From Devosia naphthalenivorans (lineage in GTDB: Bacteria; Pseudomonadota; Alphaproteobacteria; Rhizobiales; Devosiaceae), in contig NZ_PYVW01000016.1 in assembly GCF_003056355.1 (NCBI RefSeq), forward strand, positions 61,142 to 125,141: a stretch of 64,000 bases of DNA, given 5' to 3'. Shown here piece by piece: positions 53,287 to 63,321 of this stretch (within the stretch, counting starts at the first letter, position 1; each line of letters starts with the position of its first letter). A model generated the notes under the pieces. The model saw only the letters and a program-made list of their open reading frames with translations. It did no database searches and had not been told where the DNA came from. Position numbers and translations under genes: made by a program.

Positions 53287-56200
53287 GTGACCCAGGCTGG
53301 CGAAGGAAACACAATTGGAAAGGGCAAAGAGAGCTCCTCTGCCCTTTCGACTAGCCTTGCGCTGCTGGGCACCTCGCTGGGACGGCTCGATCCGGCGCTG
53401 ATGCATCCTGAGCGTCTAGTGGAGCCTGACTCCTGGGCCGGTCACATTCCATTTGCCTTTTGGATCACGGCCGCTGCTCGGCCGCGACGCTATGTCGAAC
53501 TCGGCGTTCACACCGGTAACTCTTACTGTGCGGTTTCCCAAACCGTTGCGGAACTTGGATTGGCCACCGAATGCTTCGGAATCGACCACTGGTTCGGCGA
53601 CGAGCAGGCGGGGCTTTATGGAGAGGACGTCTACTCAGAGCTTAAGGCCTGGCACGACCCCCGCTACGCTCACTTCTCTCGCCTGCTTCGAATGAGCTTT
53701 CTTGAGGGTCGCGATCACCTGGTAGATGGCTCGGTTGACTTGCTCCACATCGACGGCCTCCACACATACGAAGCCGTCCGGGAGGATTTTGAGACTTGGC
53801 AGCCTAAGATGAGCGAGCGGTGTGTCGTTCTCTTCCACGACACCAATGTGCACCAGCCCGATTTCGGCGTCTGCCAGTTTTGGCGAGAGATTGAGCGCCG
53901 ATACCCAACTTTCGAGTTCCTGCACAGCAACGGACTTGGCGTTGCCTATACAGGAACTGCGCCGCTCCGTGATGCCCTTCCTGGTTTGGCAGGTCTTTTC
54001 GAGCTTTCAGCAGTCGAGACCGGCGGAGCCGCCGTGCGGACGTTCTTTTCACGCCTGGGGGATTCCTTTATCGAGCGCATCCGATCTAGGCAGGTCAGCC
54101 GCCGGGGTGAGCTAGTCTCCCGAGAATTGCATACGGCGTACCAGAACTTGGCGGCACTCGACACCGATCGTTCGCGCATTATTGCAGAGCAGGAGGGTTT
54201 GAGGGAGCGCGCCCTTAAGTGGGACAAGCTTGCCGTGCGTACGGGTGGGTCGATCAGTCTTGATCTGAACGAGGTGAGCCAAGGGCTGCACCAGCTTTAC
54301 AACAGCGACAACCCACAGGCCCGGCGCGATCGGGAAATCCTCAAGCGCCAGTTTGCAGAACTGAGCCGCTCGGGTACTTTGGAGCCCAGCTACAAGGATC
54401 TGATCCTCCGCCAAGCTGAGCGGATCGGGCGGAAGGTGAAGTCCCGTGTTCTGCGGCGTCCTGAGGCGGTTGACGATCCCGCTATCGCAGCTATTCGCAG
54501 CAGTGGCCTCCTCAGCGAAAGGCATTACGCTTTTACCGATCAAGCACGCGCCGCAGGACGGGATCCACTGGAGCACTATCTGAGCGATGGCGAGAAGCTA
54601 GGTGTTGCTCCTTCTGACAAATTTGATCCTGGCTATTACGGTCGCCGGCAATTGGACGTAGCCGAGAGCGGCTTTGGCTTGCTTCGTCACTACGTACTGT
54701 TCGGTCAGCACGAAGGGCGAAGCGGTCTTGCTCCCGCCGAACGGCTCAGCCTCCCCGTGCTTGCTGATGACGGACGCGCGAGGGTTCTCCTGCTGCTGCA
54801 TAGCGCCGAGCGCTCGGATGCGGTGGTGCTTGCCTTGAACATGGCCCGCCTTCTCAGGGACACTCATGATGTTATCGCCTTCTTCAAACAGGGAGGCCCC
54901 TTGCGTGCGGCATTCGCCGGAAGCTGCGTCGCCACAATCGACATGCCTGAAGAACCAGACATGCAACGCGTGGATCTCATTGCGGTTTTGCATCGGCTAG
55001 CGCGGGAGGTGAGCCCAGCCTTCGCAGTTGCAGCGAGTGCCGAAACGCGAGAATACGTCCGCGCCCTAGCCACGGCCAATATTGGCGTCGTTCAGCTCGT
55101 TCAGGACTTCGCTAGCGCAATAAGTCCTCCAGGTAGTGTCTACGACTTTTTGCCTTTCGCCCATCGAGTAGCCTTTCCGTCCCATACCGTCGCAGATTCC
55201 TACCGTCGCGAGCATGCCTTCCTCTCCCAGCGCCGGTTCGACATCTTACGGCCCAGCACGACAGTGTCGCCAGACGCTCCACTGAAAGCCTTCGGTGCAG
55301 ATGTTTATTCCGAAGCTGTTCGGCGAAAAATACGGCCAATCCCGAACAAAGACGAGTTCATCGTCGTCGGAATAGGTGATGTCTCTCTTCGGAGCGGGAC
55401 TGACATTTTTGCCCACCTCGCTGCTGAGGTTGAAAGCCACAGCGCTTCGGGTCGGCCCTTCCGTTTCATCTGGGTTGGGCGAGACCCCACTGGAGCAGAA
55501 AGTGAGTTCTCGCGTCTGCTCGCCGATCAAATCGAGCGATCCGGTCTTACCGGCCGTTTTGAGCTGATCGGTGAACTCGAGGACTATGATGAACTGTTTC
55601 AGCAAGCGGATGCGCTTGCGCTGACCTCTCGGCAAGACCCTTTACCTACCACCGGCATCAACGCCCTTGCTGCCGGGGTGCCCGTGCTCTGTTTTGAAGG
55701 AGCAAGCAGCTTAGCTGAGCAGCTGACGGACGCTGGTGCCGACGGCGCCTCCCTTGTGGTGCCGTTTTTCAATGTTCATGCGATGGCAGCTCGCCTCACC
55801 AGGCTCGCGGACGACACAAAGGCGTATGATGCTGCGGTATTGGCAGGTCGCGAGATCGCTGTCAGGCAAGCGGACCCAAAGCGGTTTGTGGCAGAAATCC
55901 TAAGGTTAGGTGAAGAAGCCGCAAGCGAAGCTGAGGCGGTGAGGCGGGATTACGCAATCCTAGCAAAGCAAAGTGCAGCTTTCTCGCAGGCAGTTTACGG
56001 CGGCACCCAGCCTCACGATGACTATCCCCAAGACCCCTTGCAGAATTATCTGCTGCGCTCTCGCGTCGCTCGTGGCCAGGGCAAGCTCCCGGCCACCGGC
56101 TTGCGCCGACCCCTTCCAGGGTTCAATCCCATCATCTATGCCGAAGATTGCCTTGCCAATAATCTCACAACTGAGCCGCTCGTGCATTGGGTTCAGGAGG

Positions 56201-56994
56201 GGAGGCCTCAGGGTCGTTGGACACATCCCCTTGTTACACTCACTGCAAGCAACATGCTGGCGCCCTCGCGTGCCAACGCTCTCCTGCACGGACACTTCTA
56301 TTATGTTGACCTGCTGGAGGAGTTCCTAACGCGCCTCAATCGTAATCAAGCCAGCATTGATCTAATTTTGACGGTGCCAGATGAGCGCCGGGCGCAATCG
56401 GCTTGGGAGGCAATCGCAAAGCATCCGCCGAAAGGAAGTGTCGATGTCATCGTGGTGCCGAATAACGGCCGCGACATTGGACCCTTCCTAAGTGGCCTCG
56501 GCTCTGAAAAACTCGCTCCTTACGAGATTATAGGCCATGTCCATGGCAAGAGATCGCCACATGTCGAGGCCAGTACCGGTGAGCAATGGCGAACCTTTCT
56601 CTGGGAGCATACCATTGGAGGCCTTACGCCTGCGGCCGACATCTGTATCGCCGCGATGGAAGCGGACCCCAAACTAGGGCTGATATTCCCCGAAGATGCT
56701 AACCTCCATGGGTGGGACGCCAACCTGCCCATGGCCGAGCCGCTGGCGCGCAGGATGGGGCGCACGGCACCACTTCCGATTGCGTTCGAATGGCCCATCG
56801 GAACCATGTTCTGGACGCGTCGGAAAGCTCTTGATCCCTTGTTCAATCTCGGCCTTGATTGGAGCGACTACCCTAAGGAGCCACTGCCGCTCGACGGCAC
56901 GCTGTTGCACGCGCTGGAACGCTTGATGCCTTTTGCCGTGGAGGAGGCAGGTTTTGGGTATGCGACTACTCATCTTGAGGAGGTTCAACGATGA
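53287..56994 (+). CDS. Methyltransferase - glycosyltransferase - RgpF fusion protein
   Basis: A 1,235-residue cytoplasmic enzyme read from GTG 53287 (AAGGA upstream). Residues about 45-250: class I SAM methyltransferase of the Methyltransf_24 type (YVELGVHTGNSYCAV, LLHIDGLHTYEAVREDFETW, VLFHDTNV). Residues 410-490 contain DPLEHYLSDGEKLGVAP and FDPGYYGRRQLDVAESGFGL, then HYVLFGQHEGRSG: the same module as in the secreted proteins nearby. Residues 500-880: GT-B/GT4 glycosyltransferase (LTSRQDPLPTTGINALAAGV). Residues 960-1225: rhamnan-synthesis RgpF-like domain (VVPNNGRDIGPFLSGL, HGKRSPH, FWTRRKALDPL). It probably extends and methyl-caps a rhamnose-rich chain; the activities are inferred. Its stop overlaps the next start (ATGA). 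Confidence 0.88.
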   Translation: MTQAGEGNTIGKGKESSSALSTSLALLGTSLGRLDPALMHPERLVEPDSWAGHIPFAFWITAAARPRRYVELGVHTGNSYCAVSQTVAELGLATECFGIDHWFGDEQAGLYGEDVYSELKAWHDPRYAHFSRLLRMSFLEGRDHLVDGSVDLLHIDGLHTYEAVREDFETWQPKMSERCVVLFHDTNVHQPDFGVCQFWREIERRYPTFEFLHSNGLGVAYTGTAPLRDALPGLAGLFELSAVETGGAAVRTFFSRLGDSFIERIRSRQVSRRGELVSRELHTAYQNLAALDTDRSRIIAEQEGLRERALKWDKLAVRTGGSISLDLNEVSQGLHQLYNSDNPQARRDREILKRQFAELSRSGTLEPSYKDLILRQAERIGRKVKSRVLRRPEAVDDPAIAAIRSSGLLSERHYAFTDQARAAGRDPLEHYLSDGEKLGVAPSDKFDPGYYGRRQLDVAESGFGLLRHYVLFGQHEGRSGLAPAERLSLPVLADDGRARVLLLLHSAERSDAVVLALNMARLLRDTHDVIAFFKQGGPLRAAFAGSCVATIDMPEEPDMQRVDLIAVLHRLAREVSPAFAVAASAETREYVRALATANIGVVQLVQDFASAISPPGSVYDFLPFAHRVAFPSHTVADSYRREHAFLSQRRFDILRPSTTVSPDAPLKAFGADVYSEAVRRKIRPIPNKDEFIVVGIGDVSLRSGTDIFAHLAAEVESHSASGRPFRFIWVGRDPTGAESEFSRLLADQIERSGLTGRFELIGELEDYDELFQQADALALTSRQDPLPTTGINALAAGVPVLCFEGASSLAEQLTDAGADGASLVVPFFNVHAMAARLTRLADDTKAYDAAVLAGREIAVRQADPKRFVAEILRLGEEAASEAEAVRRDYAILAKQSAAFSQAVYGGTQPHDDYPQDPLQNYLLRSRVARGQGKLPATGLRRPLPGFNPIIYAEDCLANNLTTEPLVHWVQEGRPQGRWTHPLVTLTASNMLAPSRANALLHGHFYYVDLLEEFLTRLNRNQASIDLILTVPDERRAQSAWEAIAKHPPKGSVDVIVVPNNGRDIGPFLSGLGSEKLAPYEIIGHVHGKRSPHVEASTGEQWRTFLWEHTIGGLTPAADICIAAMEADPKLGLIFPEDANLHGWDANLPMAEPLARRMGRTAPLPIAFEWPIGTMFWTRRKALDPLFNLGLDWSDYPKEPLPLDGTLLHALERLMPFAVEEAGFGYATTHLEEVQR

Positions 56995-57977
56995 GCACTC
57001 ATGTCGTGCTGGGTGGCTGTGGCTTCATCGGCCGGCATGTTGCGCTTGGATTATTGCGACGTGGAGACAGCGTCGTCCTGGCCGATGTCGTTGAACCTTC
57101 GGCAGCAATAGCGGAAACACTTCCTGTCCCTTTTCGACTCGTTGAGCAGCCGGAACCCGATTGGAAGAAGCTGACCCAGGATGCAGACGTCGTGCATCAC
57201 TACGCCTGGACCACTATTCCATCTTCGGCCAATGCCGACCCCGTCGCCGACCTGGAATCTAACCTGCGGGAGACGGTAAGGCTTCTTGAGGCGCTCCGGC
57301 TCCAGAAAGTGGAGACAGGATTTGCGCCGAAGGTGATTTTCTCCTCATCAGGAGGCACCGTCTATGGTCGGGTAAGACATACACCAGTTCCGGAAAGCCA
57401 GCCATATAACCCGAACAATGCGTATGGCGCGTCCAAGGCAGCCGCCGAAATTTATCTTGGCTCCTATCGTGCCTCCCATGGGATTGACTGCCGCATCGCC
57501 CGCATCTCCAACCCATATGGAGCGGGGCAAAATCCAGCTCGCCGCCAAGGAGCGGCGAGCACCTTTCTTTTTCAAGCGCTTGCCGGGGAGTCGATCGCGA
57601 TCTGGGGGGACGGCTCTGTGGTGAGGGATTACATTCACATTGCCGATCTCGTTGCTGCGCTTTTGGCGTTGGCCGACGCGCCGCCCGAACGGCTGGGTGG
57701 TCTTGATGAGGCACCGATTTTCAATATCGGCAGTGGTGAAGGCGTTTCGCTCAACGGCATTCTCGACGTCTTACGGGGGCCGCTGTGCTTGGACCCCATA
57801 GTCGAGTACCAGCCCGAGAGACCCTTTGATGTTCCTGTAAGTGTCCTCGACATCAACAAGGCCAATCAGCTTCTGGATTGGTCGCCCCGGCTTTCCTTTG
57901 GTGATGGTTACGCTTTGATGCTCAAAGACGTCCTCGGGCCAACTCCACTTTTCTCTACACTCTTGGGTACGCGCTAG
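56991..57977 (+). CDS. NAD-dependent sugar-nucleotide epimerase/dehydratase
   Basis: A 328-residue extended SDR protein with GGCGFIGRHVALGLLRRGD, FSSSGGTVYG (active-site Ser/Thr) and YGASKAAAE (YxxxK). NPYGAGQNP and WGDGSVVRDYIHIADL point to the UDP-glucose/galactose 4-epimerase type. The exact sugar is not clear. It is translationally coupled to the fusion gene and is followed after three bases by the GT2-GT4 gene. Confidence 0.88.
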   Translation: MSTHVVLGGCGFIGRHVALGLLRRGDSVVLADVVEPSAAIAETLPVPFRLVEQPEPDWKKLTQDADVVHHYAWTTIPSSANADPVADLESNLRETVRLLEALRLQKVETGFAPKVIFSSSGGTVYGRVRHTPVPESQPYNPNNAYGASKAAAEIYLGSYRASHGIDCRIARISNPYGAGQNPARRQGAASTFLFQALAGESIAIWGDGSVVRDYIHIADLVAALLALADAPPERLGGLDEAPIFNIGSGEGVSLNGILDVLRGPLCLDPIVEYQPERPFDVPVSVLDINKANQLLDWSPRLSFGDGYALMLKDVLGPTPLFSTLLGTR

Positions 57978-57980
57978 CTC

Positions 57981-60164
57981 ATGTCATTTCAGTCCGTCGA
58001 TGCACCGTTGGTGTCGGTGATCATGCCGGTATACAACCATGCCCGCTATGTAGCGGAAGCCTTGCGCTCTATCGTTGCCCAAGATTGGAGGCCGCTGGAA
58101 ATCATCGCAATCGATGATGGATCCACCGATGAAAGCCTGATGGTGCTCGAGCAGGCGATCGCAGCAGTGCCCCCTCAAGAGGGTTTGTCGATCCGGGTTA
58201 CCGGCCGTTCAAATCAGGGTGCTCATTCCACTATCAATGAGGGGCTCGATCAAGCGGGCGGCGAGTACCTGGCGATACTGAATTCGGATGACTTCTATCT
58301 ACCTAGTCGAATTCGCCGCTGTGTTGAGGCTGCAAGACGCCACCACGCGCGCATGGTGATCACGTACGTCAATCCGATAGACGACGACGGCGATCCCTTG
58401 CCGGCGGAACATCCCTGGGTGAATTGGTACGCTGACGTGAAGATGCAGGAACTCGACCTGTCCCCCAGCCTTTCAGCACTGCTTCTTCGATATAACATCG
58501 GCGTTTCGACGGGTAATTTTGTCTTCCACCGATCGTTACTGAAGGATGTCGGAGAGTTCAGCAATTATCGGTACGCGCATGATCTAGACTTCCTTCTGCG
58601 CGCCTCCTTGTTGGAGGAACCTGTGCTTATTCGTGAAAAACTCTACGGTTATCGGGTTCATTCTAGCAACACCATCAAGGAAAATAATGATCGTGTGACA
58701 GCTGAGGCCGCCGAGATAGTGCGCTGCTATCTCGCTCGAACTTTTGTGCAGGCGCCAGCAAATCCACTGGCGCCGCGCTTCAGCGATGATTGCTACTCCC
58801 TCGCAGGTGTTCCATGGCCGAAGCACCTGGAAATGGCGGTGGACAGTTTGATGTATGATCCCGACGTGCTGTCACGTCAGGAAAGTGGGTCAACTGAAAG
58901 CAGAGCTCTCGTGCGCGCACCTGATGCAGCACAAGCGAGAACCCACATCACACTGATTAGCCATGAATTGAGCAGGACTGGGGCGCCGGTGCTACTGCGG
59001 GATGTCGCCAGCGCCTTACATAGCTCTGGCGTGCGAAGCCACGTTATCAGCCTCGGCGCAGGTCCCCTTGTTGATGACTATCAGAGCATGAACAGCCCGG
59101 TGAGCACCGAGGGCCGGCTGTCTCAAGCCCTAACACAGGGAAGCAGCTTTCTGCTTGATCTGGTAGCGGACCGCCGCGTTCCCTCTATTGCCAAGAGGCC
59201 TTTGCGAATGGCCGCATGGCTGGCTGGGGGCGTAGGAGCACGGCTTCGCCTGTGGCATTACCGTGCCCGGGCATCGGGAAGGGGCACCCTCCTAGTTAAT
59301 TCATTTGCTAGTTGGCCCATCGCCCTGCCCTTGCTGGAACGGTGGCAGGGCGCAGCCTTCTGGTACATCCACGAAACCTATGAACCGGGGCTGACCATGC
59401 GCTCCGGGCGCTCCCAGGCGCGCCTGGCAGCTTTGGCGAAAGGTGGCAAGGTCACCTTCCTGTTTGGCTCCGAAGCCACTCGAGCCAAGTGGGCGTCGGA
59501 GGGGCTGGACGGTGAAGTGTTCTACTGGAGCGGCCTTGATGCCGTTTCCCTGGCTGGAGCGCAATCGCATCCCGTTGATCTTACCCAGAGCGCCTCCCCT
59601 GCTGCAAAGCGAACAATACTCTCGGTTCAGTCAACGGGCCCCCGCAAAGGCACTCGTAGCCTGATCGAAGCTTTTGCCTACGCTCGCCGGAAAGGCCTAA
59701 TCCCACACGACGTCGATCTCCACATCATCGGTGCGCATCCCCCCTCCCGCAACGCTCTGAGCCGAGACCTTCTTTGTCGCATCATGGAGCCAGACCTGCG
59801 CGGGCATGTTCAACTCATCCCTAATCTTTCGCCCGGGGCCCTTGAAGACCATTACCGTTCAGCCGCCGTCTACGTGCAATCCTCGACTATGGAGTGCCTC
59901 CCCCTTGCCCTCCTAAACGCCATGGCGCACAACCTACCCATCGTCTCGACCGATGCGGACGGATGCCGGGAAGCGATCATCGAGGGAAAGACGGGCTTGC
60001 TTGTTCCGTCTCGCCAGCCCGAACTGTTGGCGAAAGCGCTTTCCCAGCTTCTGGCCGATCCGGCTCGTGCGGCTCTGCTCGGCGCTGCTGCCGGTGAACT
60101 ATTCACTGAAAAATTCTCACGCGGGGCAACCGCACCCAAATTGATTAAGCGTCTGGTCGGCTAA
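57981..60164 (+). CDS. Two-domain glycosyltransferase (GT2 - GT4)
   Basis: A 727-residue enzyme. Residues 8-260: GT2 domain (VSVIMPVYNHARYVAEALRS, IIAIDDGSTDES, AILNSDDFYLP with the DxD equivalent, and the acceptor-side FRYAHDLDFLLR-like text). Residues 330-725: GT-B/GT4 domain (ISHELSRTGAPVLLRDVASA, VQSTGPRKGTRSLIEAFAYA, VYVQSSTMECLPLALLNAMA, REAIIEGKTGLLVP with the donor-binding Glu). Both look complete, suggesting two linkages made by one protein. Cytoplasmic, part of the wzm-wzt operon. Confidence 0.92.
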   Translation: MSFQSVDAPLVSVIMPVYNHARYVAEALRSIVAQDWRPLEIIAIDDGSTDESLMVLEQAIAAVPPQEGLSIRVTGRSNQGAHSTINEGLDQAGGEYLAILNSDDFYLPSRIRRCVEAARRHHARMVITYVNPIDDDGDPLPAEHPWVNWYADVKMQELDLSPSLSALLLRYNIGVSTGNFVFHRSLLKDVGEFSNYRYAHDLDFLLRASLLEEPVLIREKLYGYRVHSSNTIKENNDRVTAEAAEIVRCYLARTFVQAPANPLAPRFSDDCYSLAGVPWPKHLEMAVDSLMYDPDVLSRQESGSTESRALVRAPDAAQARTHITLISHELSRTGAPVLLRDVASALHSSGVRSHVISLGAGPLVDDYQSMNSPVSTEGRLSQALTQGSSFLLDLVADRRVPSIAKRPLRMAAWLAGGVGARLRLWHYRARASGRGTLLVNSFASWPIALPLLERWQGAAFWYIHETYEPGLTMRSGRSQARLAALAKGGKVTFLFGSEATRAKWASEGLDGEVFYWSGLDAVSLAGAQSHPVDLTQSASPAAKRTILSVQSTGPRKGTRSLIEAFAYARRKGLIPHDVDLHIIGAHPPSRNALSRDLLCRIMEPDLRGHVQLIPNLSPGALEDHYRSAAVYVQSSTMECLPLALLNAMAHNLPIVSTDADGCREAIIEGKTGLLVPSRQPELLAKALSQLLADPARAALLGAAAGELFTEKFSRGATAPKLIKRLVG

Positions 60165-60182
60165 ATACTGGAGCACCAAGAC

Positions 60183-60362
60183 GTGACGGCCTCGCAACCG
60201 GCTCGCCGTCCTGTGCTATCCCTCAAGTCCGGACAGTCGCGGCCTCTAAGAGCGACGATCGACATACACAGCAGCTTTGGTGCGCCTAGGACCTTGCAGC
60301 AGACCTATCTAGCGTCTACTGACCCGCGCTATAAGGTGAGCGACGCACTTGAGGAGAGATAA
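60183..60362 (+). CDS. Possible 59-residue ORF coupled to rfbA
   Basis: A GTG-started frame ([20 protein letters not shown]...) with GGAG nine bases upstream and a TAA just before the rfbA GTG. It fills the only gap of this operon. No family recognised. It may be a leader peptide or chance. Confidence 0.25.
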   Translation: MTASQPARRPVLSLKSGQSRPLRATIDIHSSFGAPRTLQQTYLASTDPRYKVSDALEER

Positions 60363-60363
60363 C

Positions 60364-61242
60364 GTGAAGGGCATCATTCTTGCCGGTGGGAGCGGCACGC
60401 GTCTATACCCGGTGACACTGCCGGTTTCCAAGCAGCTCCTGCCAATCTACGACAAGCCCATGATCTACTACCCGCTTGGCGTGCTGATGCTGGCGGGTAT
60501 CAAGGACGTACTGGTGATCACAACGCCTCGCGACCTGCCAGCCTTTCAGGCACTACTCGGCGATGGATCTGGTTTTGGGATCGCGATCTCTTATGCGGAA
60601 CAAGCGCAGCCGAATGGATTGGCCGAGGCGTTTATAATCGGGAAAGATTTCGTGGGCGACGACTCGGTGGCTCTGGTCCTCGGCGATAACATCTTCTACG
60701 GGGCTGGCATGTCGACCATGTGCCGCGAAGCGAGCGCTCGCACCAAAGGGGCGACGGTGTTCGCCTATTGGGTTGCAGACCCGCAGCGCTATGGCGTCGT
60801 CGCTTTCGACTCCAAGACAGGGCAAGCGCTCGCGATTGAGGAGAAGCCGGAGAAGCCAAAGTCCAACTGGGCTGTTACGGGGCTGTACTTCTACGATAAT
60901 GATGTGCTCGACATCGCCGCCAGAGTGAAACCCTCAGAGCGCGGTGAGCTAGAGATTACCGACGTGAACAACGCCTACCTCGCCCGAGGTGATCTGCACG
61001 TCGCGCGGCTGGGCCGCGGGTATGCTTGGCTGGACACAGGTACACATGACAGTCTTCACGACGCTTCATCCTTTGTGCGCACCATCGAGCACCGGCAGGG
61101 CATTAAAGTCATGTGTCTGGAGGAAATTGCCTTCGAGCTTGGATATCTTGATGCTGAGCAGCTTCGCAGCCGCGCAACTGACTTAGGAAAAACTGAGTAC
61201 GCGTCTTATCTACGCCGGATCGCGGAGACTCCACGTGATTGA
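60364..61242 (+). CDS. rfbA: Glucose-1-phosphate thymidylyltransferase
   Basis: First enzyme of dTDP-rhamnose synthesis, joining glucose-1-phosphate and dTTP. The 292-residue protein has [47 protein letters not shown] with metal-binding Asp, [20 protein letters not shown] and [10 protein letters not shown], all hallmark segments. GTG at 60364 is the start (GAGGAGA upstream). It overlaps rfbC by eight bases. Confidence 0.96.
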   Translation: MKGIILAGGSGTRLYPVTLPVSKQLLPIYDKPMIYYPLGVLMLAGIKDVLVITTPRDLPAFQALLGDGSGFGIAISYAEQAQPNGLAEAFIIGKDFVGDDSVALVLGDNIFYGAGMSTMCREASARTKGATVFAYWVADPQRYGVVAFDSKTGQALAIEEKPEKPKSNWAVTGLYFYDNDVLDIAARVKPSERGELEITDVNNAYLARGDLHVARLGRGYAWLDTGTHDSLHDASSFVRTIEHRQGIKVMCLEEIAFELGYLDAEQLRSRATDLGKTEYASYLRRIAETPRD

Positions 61243-61789
61243 GGTTCGACCACTTGCCCTCCCTGAGGTAATCGAAATCGTGCTGCCGAAATATGGCGAT
61301 GATAGAGGTTTCTTCTCGGAAACATACAACTTGGCGGGCTTTTCAGCTGCGGGCATAAACACAACGTTCGTTCAAGACAATCACTCCTACTCTGCGGCTA
61401 AGGGCGTCCTGCGGGGATTACATTATCAGCTCCCTCCCAAAGCTCAGGACAAGCTTGTGCGAGTTGTACGCGGCGCCATCTATGATGTGGCAGTCGATAT
61501 CCGCCGAAGTTCCCCGACGTTCGGCAAATATGTCGGCCTTGAAGTGTCGGCGGCGAAGTGGAATCAGATTTTTGTGCCAAAGGGTTTTGCCCATGGCTTT
61601 GTGACGCTCGAGGCGGATACGGAGGTCATTTACAAGGTCAGCGACAACTATTCCCCCGAGCATGACCGCAGCATCTACTTCGGTGATCCTGAACTTGGAA
61701 TACAATGGCCTCTTCCGCGTGAGGATTTGCAACTTTCTGCAAAAGACGCAGCAGCGCCTTTGCTCGCCGACAGCACCGTGTTCGACTGA
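61235..61789 (+). CDS. rfbC: dTDP-4-dehydrorhamnose 3,5-epimerase
   Basis: Third enzyme of dTDP-rhamnose synthesis, a 184-residue cupin. Seen are [31 protein letters not shown] with the catalytic His, [34 protein letters not shown] and [15 protein letters not shown]. All family residues appear intact. The start GTG lies inside the rfbA end. Together with rfbB and rfbD at 29.9-31.8 kb it completes the pathway. Confidence 0.96.
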   Translation: MIEVRPLALPEVIEIVLPKYGDDRGFFSETYNLAGFSAAGINTTFVQDNHSYSAAKGVLRGLHYQLPPKAQDKLVRVVRGAIYDVAVDIRRSSPTFGKYVGLEVSAAKWNQIFVPKGFAHGFVTLEADTEVIYKVSDNYSPEHDRSIYFGDPELGIQWPLPREDLQLSAKDAAAPLLADSTVFD

Positions 61790-62088
61790 GGTGTCTAGCC
61801 GGCTTGCTGACTCTTCGGTGTACTCATCCGAATGTTCAATAGCCGCCCCCTTAGCAGGCGGCGCTGAAGGGGAACGGGGTGCTTCGATCTTGCTCTGGGA
61901 CGCCTCGTACGCTCTCACCAAGGGTGCCGGTCAGTTGGGACGGACCCAGCCAGGCGACGAGGGGGAAACGCTTGGATGGCGGTGGTACGCTCTACTATGG
62001 GCGGGTGAGCACCGCACATGTTGGCACTACTGCCTTATAAAACTGTGAACACCACTGCTTGCGGAAAGCTCATGGGGTAGGTCGACGC
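61790..62088. other. Intergenic stretch
   Basis: No gene or repeat that I can support. GCCGCCCCCTTAGCAGGCGGC near 61842 is a partial inverted repeat and could help terminate the rfb operon. Confidence 0.35.
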
Positions 62089-63249
62089 ATGCAAAGTTCA
62101 AACCGTCCATATCTGCCTGAAATAGATCATCTGCGCGCCTACGCCGCCCTTCTGATCCTGCTTTACCATGGGGTGCAGTTAATTGGCGCGTACCTGGCGA
62201 CCGGACTTCCATTCTCGGCCGACGCTCCTTGGCCGCAGCCAGCTAACCCCTTCCTAATCGTAATAACTGAGGGTCACTCCGCAGTCTCTCTGTTCCTCGT
62301 GTTATCCGGTTTCATACTGTCGCACGGCATGTTGCACCGCCAGCCGCGATATAGGCGGTTTCTTCTGGCTCGCATCCTCCGTATCTACCCGATGCTCTTA
62401 CTCTGCCTGCTTGCAGCCGCTTCCGCATCCGAGGGGGATCTGCTCACCCTGTTGAGTACGCTGATCCCCATCGATCCCCATGCCAATCTGGGCTCGCCAT
62501 TTACTTCCATGTTCTGGGCAGTGAAGATTGAACTTCAATGCTACCTGCTCTTCCCCGTTCTACTCTGGGCTTTGCGGGAGAAGGGAGCAGGCGCCTTACT
62601 CTGGGTCGTGGCGCTGTGCATGGTTATGCGCCTTCTGGCGGTGCTTGGGGCAGGAGCCAATCCGCGGGACCTAAGCTACTGGACCCTCGCGGGACGCATT
62701 GATCAGTTCGCCATCGGCATGCTGGCAGCCAAGCTCTACTCTGAACGTGCATCGTTGTTCAACCGCCCCTGGATGTTCCCGCTAGCGCTCTTATCTGCCT
62801 TTGCCATGCTGTTCACGTTCAATCGTTTCGGCGGATGGCCCACCCAGCACATCTGGCGTGTGGCATTTCCACCGATAGAGGCGTTGGTGTGGGCGGGAGT
62901 GATCCTCACTTACCTATCGTTCGGGCGCTTGCTGCCTGCTCAGTTGGGGCGCGCTGTGGCCGCTCTGGGCGTGATCAGCTATTCGGCTTACCTACTGCAC
63001 CCAGTTTTCATCAACATTGTTGTGAGTTATCAATGGTGGCTTGCACCGACTGGTCGCGGTGACTGGGATGCGCTCATTACCACAATCTTGATTGTTCTTC
63101 CGGCGCTGATTCTCACTGCAACCTTGACATTTAAACTTGTGGAGGCGCCGGCGATGTCCATACGCCCGAAGTACGCATCAGGGGCAACGCAGCATTCTGC
63201 CCAGCACGAGCAGCCCAGCGCAACCGGAGAGAACACGGCGCCGCGATAA
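62089..63249 (+). CDS. Membrane acyltransferase (acyltransferase 3 family)
   Basis: A 386-residue polytopic protein of the OafA/NodX type: LPEIDHLRAYAALLILLYHG with the conserved HxR/YH motif, VSLFLVLSGFILSHG, the RRFLLARILRIYPMLL segment, about ten membrane helices and a polar C-terminus. It probably O-acetylates the polysaccharide in the inner membrane using cytoplasmic acyl-CoA. ATG at 62089 is preferred over TTG at 62059 because the family motif follows closely. Confidence 0.9.
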   Translation: MQSSNRPYLPEIDHLRAYAALLILLYHGVQLIGAYLATGLPFSADAPWPQPANPFLIVITEGHSAVSLFLVLSGFILSHGMLHRQPRYRRFLLARILRIYPMLLLCLLAAASASEGDLLTLLSTLIPIDPHANLGSPFTSMFWAVKIELQCYLLFPVLLWALREKGAGALLWVVALCMVMRLLAVLGAGANPRDLSYWTLAGRIDQFAIGMLAAKLYSERASLFNRPWMFPLALLSAFAMLFTFNRFGGWPTQHIWRVAFPPIEALVWAGVILTYLSFGRLLPAQLGRAVAALGVISYSAYLLHPVFINIVVSYQWWLAPTGRGDWDALITTILIVLPALILTATLTFKLVEAPAMSIRPKYASGATQHSAQHEQPSATGENTAPR

Positions 63250-63321
63250 GGAAGGTCAAGGATCAGGTCACAGCATCCCAGGTGTCTGCGCTTTGGCCAG
63301 GGGAACTGACAGGAGTATCAA

